Part shown: positions 1-4,519 of the stretch, piece after piece
Numbering within the stretch: position 1 is the stretch's first letter
Layout: each line of letters begins with the position of its first letter
Assembly: GCA_937928235.1 (NCBI GenBank)
Contig: CALEZE010000098.1
Location: 1 to 6,953, forward strand
DNA: 6,953 nt
DNA from: an uncultured bacterium
GTDB taxonomy: Bacteria > Patescibacteriota > Microgenomatia > UBA8517
Direction of reading: 5' to 3'
Program-made: the position numbers and the translations under genes
The notes under the pieces: generated by a model
What the model was told of the DNA's origin: nothing
Database searches by the model: none
What the model saw: only the letters and a program-made list of their open reading frames with translations

Positions 1-47
1 TTCTACTATAAAAAAAGGCGAAAATTAAGCGCGAAGCGACATGGCGG

Positions 48-77
48 TTGTTGGCCTTCCCAGGCTTTGTATATAAT
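48..77 (+). promoter_or_regulatory. Predicted sigma-70-type promoter of the first membrane protein gene
   Basis: A perfect TATAAT (72-77) is preceded, 18 bp upstream, by TTGTTG (48-53), an acceptable -35 element. The expected transcription start is around 84, only about 3 nt before the ATG at 87, so the transcript would be leaderless or nearly so. The 9-nt gap from -10 box to ATG recurs exactly at the next gene. No Shine-Dalgarno sequence is placed usefully: the AGG touches the ATG. Seen in sequence; start-site position is inferred. Confidence 0.65.
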
Positions 78-86
78 GACTTTAGG

Positions 87-725
87 ATGTTTTCAGACCT
101 GCCACCTTCCCTCAAAACCCTTCTTGGCATTTCAGTGGTTCTTTTTGTGTTTGTGCTTGGAGCAGGTGGCTACTTGTTTTTTAACGATAAATTTTCTGGG
201 CAGGGTGGAGGGGACCCTACGAATGAGATCCAAGAAGGTGAACTTCCTCCCGAAGGAGGAGACCCAAAACTTAGAAGTGCAACAGGATTTCCAGTATCAG
301 GAGAACTTGCCACAAATTCTTTACAGCGAGAAAAAACAGATTCTCTTCTTTCAAGTCTTTCAGGGGACACAGAATTCCTTGCAAATGTTTATTTGCAAAC
401 AGCCCACCTCGGTGAGTTTGTTAGCCTGAGAGAAAACATTACTGGGCCTGATGGCGTCACCTACCCGCTCGCACTTACTATTAAAAGCAAAATAAGCTCG
501 AAGGAACACACAATGTATTTCACGCAAGAGGAGGTTGTTTTGTTGTCTGCAACAGTCTTGGAAGACGATTCTTTCGGAACCTCTGCTATTTACCGTGTTT
601 CTCTTTCAGACTTGGTTCCTGGAGATGAGGTTGTTGTGACCCGCTTAGAAGACTTACTAGACCCTGGACTTAACAATGGCTTGTATTCGATACAGATAAG
701 AAGGGGGGTTGCAAGAACTCAGTAA
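87..725 (+). CDS. Single-pass membrane-anchored extracytoplasmic protein, unknown function
   Basis: Encodes 212 aa from the ATG at 87. The same frame can begin at a TTG at 48, but that codon lies in the likely -35 element and would add residues upstream of the promoter, so 87 is preferred. A short cytoplasmic N-terminus ending in Lys10 is followed by one hydrophobic segment (about residues 11-32), then a Gly/Pro/Glu-rich linker (38-62) and an extracytoplasmic domain (about 95-208) that looks beta-rich. Its DLVPGD segment (175-180) followed by VVVTRLEDLLDP resembles small anchored proteins I associate with Patescibacteria genomes, where a DLxxGD turn precedes a V-rich strand. There are no Cys residues and no catalytic motif that I recognise. 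It stands alone with its own predicted promoter. A structural or surface role is likely; function unknown. Confidence 0.85.
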   Translation: MFSDLPPSLKTLLGISVVLFVFVLGAGGYLFFNDKFSGQGGGDPTNEIQEGELPPEGGDPKLRSATGFPVSGELATNSLQREKTDSLLSSLSGDTEFLANVYLQTAHLGEFVSLRENITGPDGVTYPLALTIKSKISSKEHTMYFTQEEVVLLSATVLEDDSFGTSAIYRVSLSDLVPGDEVVVTRLEDLLDPGLNNGLYSIQIRRGVARTQ

Positions 726-752
726 GGACTTTCTGAAGTTGCTATTTAAAGC

Positions 753-758
753 TATAAT
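753..758 (+). promoter_or_regulatory. -10 box (TATAAT) of the lipoprotein gene, leaderless-type spacing
   Basis: A perfect TATAAT lies 27 bp after the previous stop codon and exactly 9 nt before the ATG at 768. Transcription would begin around 765-766, giving a leader of 0-3 nt. The -35 region is poor: 17 bp upstream lies TTTCTG at 730-735. The identical spacing at the first gene supports both the promoter call and the choice of start codon. Confidence 0.6.
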
Positions 759-767
759 ATGGCAGAT

Positions 768-1541
768 ATGAGTGCAGAAAACAAAGGTTATAGACCAGAG
801 CCTTTAAGGGTGTCTTCAAACTTTATGAGGATAGCCACCCCATTATTAGTGGGCTCGATGGCGCTTGCGGCTTGTTCTCCAGAAGAAGTTCAGGCATATG
901 TAGACCAGGCAAATGACGCAAGGCCTGTGGCTACGGATGTATTTATTCCAACACCCACAGAGACACAAGTTGCAGTTGTGGAGCCATCCGCAACCTTAAC
1001 CGAAACGCCAGAGCCGGAAAACCGAGTGTTTCCTGTTCAGCCTGAGTATTTGTTCAACAGGGATTCTCATCTTCGAAACTTATCTTACGATAATGGTGGT
1101 TATTTCTTGGGTATACCAGACTTGGAGCAGCCACATAGTTTTCTCTTTGCTGATTTTTCGTACGAAGGAGAAATTAGGATAGTTGAAGCTGGTGCTTTGG
1201 ACCCGTCTTCTTGGGGAATTTACGCAGAAAAAGCCAATCAAGAATACAGAATACCGCCCGGCTATGGAATTAGCTCTTCAATTCAAGATGTAGTTTTTTT
1301 AGGGGAAGAGATTCGCGATATCGAGATTGTTTGGGGGGATTTGGCCCCCGGAACTGGGCTTTGGATTTCTCACGAGCTTTTGGACGACCTTGTTCGTATT
1401 CATGAAGTGCCGCAAGACTTTGTATTAGAAAAAATGCTGCCGGTTAACGATGACAGGTTTGTTTGTGAAGAAGTAACTTCGTTAAGTTTCCCAAACGGGG
1501 AAACGGAAGAAATTTCAGGGATACTTTGCAAAGCAAAATAG
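768..1541 (+). CDS. Predicted lipoprotein with Pro/Thr linker, unknown domain
   Basis: 257 aa from the ATG at 768. That start is chosen because a perfect -10 box sits 9 nt upstream; an ATG at 759 directly abuts the box and is less likely. A lipoprotein signal is clear: Arg21, a hydrophobic stretch, then a lipobox-like LAAC with the lipidated Cys at residue 36 followed by Ser. The 20-residue region before the hydrophobic core is unusually long. An in-frame ATG at 825 would give a textbook 17-residue signal, with AAGGG 14 nt upstream, so a shorter start cannot be excluded. After the Cys comes a Pro/Thr/Glu-rich linker (about 62-87), then a roughly 170-residue domain that I do not recognise. Two Cys near the C-terminus (in FVCEE and GILCKAK) could form a disulfide. 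Probably tethered to the outer face of the membrane. Function unknown. Confidence 0.85.
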   Translation: MSAENKGYRPEPLRVSSNFMRIATPLLVGSMALAACSPEEVQAYVDQANDARPVATDVFIPTPTETQVAVVEPSATLTETPEPENRVFPVQPEYLFNRDSHLRNLSYDNGGYFLGIPDLEQPHSFLFADFSYEGEIRIVEAGALDPSSWGIYAEKANQEYRIPPGYGISSSIQDVVFLGEEIRDIEIVWGDLAPGTGLWISHELLDDLVRIHEVPQDFVLEKMLPVNDDRFVCEEVTSLSFPNGETEEISGILCKAK

Positions 1542-1561
1542 CAAGAGTTAGTTAGCGACAA

Positions 1562-3091
1562 ATGCCTGCCGAAATAATTAAAAAAAGCCTTCTTTTTACC
1601 GCATTTTTTCTTGCACTTTCTTTCTTGGGAACGAATGATGCCGGAGCCAAGTTGTGCGGGACGCAAACCTATCAGGAGGTAACCGGCTGTAAAATTAGTG
1701 GGGGGAATTGTGTAATAGATGGTCAAAGCACTCAAACCGTCAACTGCTATATCGAAGGGTCTAGTTGTATGACCGGATATGTTTCACAAAACAGATGTGT
1801 TTGGCGCTCTGTGTCGAGCGGGTGTCCAACTGGAGGAGATCGAGATGGTAACTACATTTGTTGTTTGATAACGGAGAGGGCAAGATACACATGTGGGCCT
1901 GCCTACTCTTATTCCCAGGGGAGTTATTATAGCTATTCACAGGGGTACTATTATGGATACTCACAAAGTTCATACCCACCTTCTTGCTCAGTTTCTCTCA
2001 GCCCATCTTCTGCCAGCATTTCCCAGGGAAGTGCCACTACTTTTACTGCATCGGTAAGCAATATCCAAAACGGTTCTGTATCTTCCGTTAATTTTTCCTC
2101 CGGTAATACAGGTATCGCTACAGTTAGCCCGGCAAGTGACACTTCCGTTGTTTACAACACACTGGCAACGGGTGCAGGGCAGGGGTCAACCACAATTCGT
2201 GCAGACGTAATTATGAGTGGTAGTAGTCGTTGTAACGCAACTTCCAATATAACTGTGACAAGGCCAAACCCCTGGTGGCAGACAATTGACTCAGATCTTT
2301 TCTCCACCGGAAACATTACCAGCAATATCCCAGGCACTTGTACCGGGGGCTGCATTCCCAGGCTCATAAGAGACGGGGCAGGGGGTTACCCAGGTTTGGC
2401 GGCCTTTACAGGTACACTTAACACCGGTTTGGGCACAACATCTTCCACCAATTGGTCGGCCAATTCCGGTCTTTCCGCGGGCAAAACTTACTCATACGCT
2501 TACTTTGTAAGGCAGATTCCATCAAGTGTGGTGATGAATGAAATTGCCTCCCCAAGTATTAATGGAAGCGAACTTGCAAGTGGTGGAACGGAAAGCAATG
2601 GCTACTATTACTATCATTTTGATGGAGCAGCCTTGGGAGACTTAACAATTACTGGAAATACCACAATTGTGGGTGACAGAAAAGTGGTCCTTTTGGTGGA
2701 AGGCGGGAACCTGACACTTGCCGGACAAGTAAGAATTAGTTCCCCAGGTCAGGGCTTCTTTATGGCAGTGGTTGGGGAGACGAGTGGTGGTTCTAAGGGG
2801 AACACCTTTGTCAGCCAAACTGTTGGTGGAACAAACGATGGCGTGCCAGAAATTGAGGGAATTTATGTGACAGATAATCAATTTAATACCGGAACAGCGG
2901 GTGCGGCGAGCGATACCCAGTTGCACATTAGAGGTAGTGTGGCAGCATATGCAGGGATAAATTTGCAAAGAGATTTGGTAAGTAATAACGCAACCCCGGC
3001 GGAATTAATTGAATTTTCCCCACAGCTAATTCTTCTTTATCCGTCCGCTCTTTCCACCAGCAAATTCAGCTGGCAAGAGGTGGCGCCATAG
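1562..3091 (+). CDS. Secreted multi-domain surface protein: Cys-rich, Tyr/Ser/Gln repeats, Ig-like, C-terminal beta domain
   Basis: 509 aa, starting 20 nt after the lipoprotein stop. No Shine-Dalgarno and no convincing own promoter (TTTGCA 1525-1530 with a poor -10), so it may be cotranscribed with the lipoprotein gene. A signal peptide spans about 1-29, with likely cleavage after AGA. The N-terminal domain (30-111) holds ten Cys (32, 43, 50, 62, 69, 79, 88, 100, 101, 111), suggesting disulfides. Three 8-residue Tyr/Ser/Gln/Gly repeats follow (115-138), then a bacterial Ig-like (BIG2-type) domain (about 142-233) with the SLSPSSASISQG start typical of that fold. The C-terminal domain (237-509) opens with PNPWWQTIDSD, carries GDLTITGNTTIV-type strands and ends in SWQEVAP. 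I recall this domain in many Patescibacteria surface proteins. Likely a structural or adhesive exoprotein; no enzyme motif seen. Confidence 0.88.
   Translation: MPAEIIKKSLLFTAFFLALSFLGTNDAGAKLCGTQTYQEVTGCKISGGNCVIDGQSTQTVNCYIEGSSCMTGYVSQNRCVWRSVSSGCPTGGDRDGNYICCLITERARYTCGPAYSYSQGSYYSYSQGYYYGYSQSSYPPSCSVSLSPSSASISQGSATTFTASVSNIQNGSVSSVNFSSGNTGIATVSPASDTSVVYNTLATGAGQGSTTIRADVIMSGSSRCNATSNITVTRPNPWWQTIDSDLFSTGNITSNIPGTCTGGCIPRLIRDGAGGYPGLAAFTGTLNTGLGTTSSTNWSANSGLSAGKTYSYAYFVRQIPSSVVMNEIASPSINGSELASGGTESNGYYYYHFDGAALGDLTITGNTTIVGDRKVVLLVEGGNLTLAGQVRISSPGQGFFMAVVGETSGGSKGNTFVSQTVGGTNDGVPEIEGIYVTDNQFNTGTAGAASDTQLHIRGSVAAYAGINLQRDLVSNNATPAELIEFSPQLILLYPSALSTSKFSWQEVAP
1904..1975 (+). repeat. Three tandem 24-bp repeats encoding Tyr/Ser/Gln/Gly octapeptides
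   Basis: Residues 115-138 of the secreted protein read as three octapeptides: YSYSQGSY, YSYSQGYY and YGYSQSSY. At DNA level the copies have diverged at synonymous positions, so the repeat is kept at protein level rather than being a fresh duplication. Composition is only Tyr, Ser, Gln and Gly. It links the Cys-rich domain to the Ig-like domain. Confidence 0.85.
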
Positions 3092-3364
3092 AGTTGAATC
3101 TTCATCGTTTCAGAATTACAATATGCCTGTAAGGCGATGAGAGTTGCCCTACTGATGTGTTATTGGAGATTTTTGACAGAGTAAAACACATATGCTCTGT
3201 ATGACGATTTGTGCGACACCCAAAGTGTCGCACAAATTATTTTCAGGACCTTCTTGTCTTTCCTTTTTTCTGCACGCAAGGACGATGAATTTGTTTACCT
3301 AAAAGATGTGGAGAATTTAGGCGAAATAGTAATGCGTTTGGTTACAAATACCTAGGGATTGGTG
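3092..3364. other. Intergenic region: 3' flank of surface protein gene, terminator, unexplained stretch
   Basis: About 270 bp without a gene I can support. The first part (3092-3206) would be the 3' UTR of the surface-protein transcript. It has a 7-bp complementarity (3155-3161 with 3185-3191) and a 6-bp one (3176-3181 with 3195-3200) that interleave. The terminator lies at 3207-3243. The rest (3244-3364) has no start codon with good context. One plus-strand frame is open from 3185 to a TAG at 3353-3355 but has no ATG until residue 49, so I do not call it a gene. Confidence 0.6.
3207..3243 (+). terminator. Rho-independent terminator after the surface protein gene
   Basis: A perfect 13-bp stem (3207-3219 with 3225-3237, arm ATTTGTGCGACAC) closes a 5-nt loop CCAAA and is followed by TATTTT. 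The U-tract is short and interrupted, but the stem is long and GC-rich at its top. It lies about 115 bp after the stop codon at 3091 and faces the plus strand. No A-run on the left side, so it is not obviously bidirectional. Confidence 0.75.
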
Positions 3365-3394
3365 TTGACACTTTTTATTTTTGGGTGCTAATAT
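3365..3394 (+). promoter_or_regulatory. Strong predicted promoter (TTGACA / extended -10 TGcTAATAT)
   Basis: A consensus -35 TTGACA (3365-3370) is followed after 18 bp by TAATAT (3389-3394), preceded by TG at 3386-3387 as an extended -10. This is the best promoter in the window. Expected transcription start is near A3403. It drives the short Lys-rich ORF and, by read-through of the terminator at 3494-3520, possibly the oxidase operon, for which no other promoter is visible. Confidence 0.75.
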
Positions 3395-3423
3395 CCATTT
3401 CCAAGAGTGTCTTTTGAAACGAT

Positions 3424-3489
3424 ATGTCACTAAAGATCACAAAGATTAAGAAGGTTATAAAGAAGGTCAAGAAGACCTTCGGGATCTAA
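3424..3489 (+). CDS. 21-aa lysine-rich peptide: candidate attenuator leader peptide or cationic amphipathic peptide
   Basis: ATG to TAA, 21 codons, inside a compact unit: strong promoter about 30 bp upstream, terminator starting 5 nt after the stop. Eight of 21 residues are Lys, mostly in pairs (KIKKVIKKVKK at 7-17), all encoded by AAG. Hydrophobic residues at 5, 8, 12, 15 and 19 follow alternating 3/4 spacing, making one stripe on a helix, with no acidic residue and a net charge near +8. No Shine-Dalgarno is seen in the roughly 21-nt leader, so translation is not assured. Two readings are open. One is a leader peptide whose Lys codons control read-through into the downstream oxidase/DapF-like genes. 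The other is a small membrane-active peptide with its own transcript. A non-coding RNA with a chance ORF is the null explanation. No signal peptide and no family recognised. Confidence 0.5.
   Translation: MSLKITKIKKVIKKVKKTFGI
3462..3480 (+). promoter_or_regulatory. Hairpin inside the Lys-rich ORF (possible pause or anti-antiterminator hairpin)
   Basis: GAAGGTC (3462-3468) pairs perfectly with GACCTTC (3474-3480) around an AAGAA loop. It overlaps the last Lys codon pairs of the short ORF and sits 13 nt before the terminator stem, where attenuators carry their 1:2 pause hairpin. A competing but weak 6-bp pairing is possible between 3473-3478 (AGACCT) and 3497-3502 (GGGTTT), which would break the terminator stem; two of its six pairs are G-U. 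The switch is inference. Confidence 0.45.
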
Positions 3490-3493
3490 CGCC

Positions 3494-3520
3494 GGCGGGT
3501 TTATACCCGCCATTTTTTTT
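3494..3520 (+). terminator. Intrinsic terminator between the Lys-rich ORF and the oxidase gene
   Basis: A 7-bp GC-rich stem (GGCGGGT 3494-3500 with ACCCGCC 3505-3511), loop TTAT, followed by A and eight T (3513-3520). This is a canonical rho-independent terminator. It starts 5 nt after the TAA of the 21-codon ORF and its U-tract ends 9 nt before the oxidase ATG, so transcription of the oxidase gene from the promoter at 3365 must pass through it. Confidence 0.85.
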
Positions 3521-3529
3521 GGCCTAAAA

Positions 3530-4519
3530 ATGCTAGCAGAATTAAAAACAGAAAGATTAGCGAAAGACAATGTCTTGGTAATAGGTGCAGGTGTTTCTGG
3601 CCTAACAACGGGGATATCCTTGCTGCAGGAGGGTTACCCTGTTGAGATTGTTGCAGAGAACTTCCCGCCCGATACCACTTCCAACAAAGCAGCGGCACTA
3701 TGGCAACCATTTATGAGTGGGCCAGTGGAAAAGGTTCCTGGCTGGTCACGGGTGAGCTTGGAGAAATACAGGGAAGAGGCCAAAAACCCGGAAACTGGGT
3801 GTGTCAGAACCAGGACGGCCTTTATCTTTGACAAGGAGGCCGCGGAGCCTTGGTGGAAAGATGCCATAGAGGGCTTTAGGAGACTTACGAAAGAGGAAAT
3901 GCCGGCAGGCTATGTAGACGGTTACGAAATGGATGGGATTGTGGTGGACACCACAATGTACATGGACTATTTGGTTAACACATTTAAAAGCTTGGGTGGG
4001 AAGATGACAAAACAAAAGGTAGAAAGCATGGAAAACGCTGCTGAAAAGGCAGGCGTGATTGTTAATTGCACTGGCCTTGGCTCAATTGAGCTGGTTGGGG
4101 ACAAAACTCTTTACCCTTCTCGCGGGCAGATAGTTAAGGTTAAGAAAAACGGCTTTGACTACTCTTTGTCGGATGACGAAGGCCCGAATGAGCTTGCCTA
4201 CATTATTCCAAGGGTCAACGACGTTGTTCTTGGAGGCACGGAGGAAGACAACAACTGGAGCTTGGAAGTGAGCGAGGAAGACACAAAAGCCATTCTTGAA
4301 AAATGCAAAGCAATTGCACCGGAATTTACCGAAGTGGAGATTGTTGAAGTCTCAGTTGGGCTAAGGCCAGCAAGGCCAGAAATAAGACTGGAAAGAGAGG
4401 ACTTGGCAGATAATAAATACTTGGTTCACAACTACGGACACGGGGGTTCCGGCTTTACTGTTGCCTGGGGTTGTGCACAAGAGGTGGTTGCTGTTATTAA
4501 CGATGCATTAAATGGATAA
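3530..4519 (+). CDS. D-amino-acid oxidase / D-aspartate oxidase family FAD oxidoreductase
   Basis: 329 aa, close to the usual 330-350 of the family. Members oxidise D-amino acids with FAD and O2 to 2-oxo acids, ammonia and H2O2. The Rossmann FAD motif is VIGAGVSG (17-24). Family hallmarks follow in order: NKAAALWQPF (52-61), VIVNCTGLGS (176-185), SRGQIVKV (197-204), YIIPR..DVVLGGT (224-237), VGLRPARPEIRLERE (276-290) and NYGHGGSGFT (301-310). Arg279 should be the substrate-carboxylate Arg and Tyr224 the active-site Tyr. By my alignment from memory, the Arg just after GGT that marks D-aspartate oxidase is Glu238 here, and the upper lid Tyr of human DAAO is Asn220. Both hint at a different substrate, perhaps a basic one. 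No Shine-Dalgarno precedes the ATG. The last 8 nt overlap the DapF-like gene, implying coupling. A soluble cytoplasmic enzyme is expected, with no C-terminal peroxisomal-type tail. Confidence 0.9.
   Translation: MLAELKTERLAKDNVLVIGAGVSGLTTGISLLQEGYPVEIVAENFPPDTTSNKAAALWQPFMSGPVEKVPGWSRVSLEKYREEAKNPETGCVRTRTAFIFDKEAAEPWWKDAIEGFRRLTKEEMPAGYVDGYEMDGIVVDTTMYMDYLVNTFKSLGGKMTKQKVESMENAAEKAGVIVNCTGLGSIELVGDKTLYPSRGQIVKVKKNGFDYSLSDDEGPNELAYIIPRVNDVVLGGTEEDNNWSLEVSEEDTKAILEKCKAIAPEFTEVEIVEVSVGLRPARPEIRLEREDLADNKYLVHNYGHGGSGFTVAWGCAQEVVAVINDALNG

Noticed and set aside
1..47. Possible end or start of a neighbouring gene
   Set aside because: On the minus strand only a 5-codon ORF appears, and on the plus strand the open frame is the shadow frame. 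No terminator stem longer than 3-4 bp was found.
67..429. 120-codon plus-strand ORF overlapping the first membrane protein gene; its frame is open from base 1
   Set aside because: It is Cys/Phe/Gln-rich with no family look, out of frame with a convincing membrane protein that has a matching promoter and start. Treated as a shadow frame.
1548..1553. Leaderless-type -10 box for the surface protein gene
   Set aside because: TTAGTT matches TATAAT at only two positions, so the 9-nt spacing rule could not be extended to this gene.
3125..3135. Small GCCT-GTA-AGGC hairpin
   Set aside because: Only 4 bp with a 3-nt loop, no U-tract and no context.
3137..3184. 15-codon ORF with AAGG just upstream in the surface protein 3' flank
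   Set aside because: The AAGG is only 3 nt from the ATG and nothing else supports translation. Chance occurrence is likely.
3501..3520. Possible separate promoter for the oxidase gene (TATAC in the terminator loop)
   Set aside because: Poor match to a -10 box, no -35 element 16-18 bp upstream, and it lies inside the terminator hairpin.
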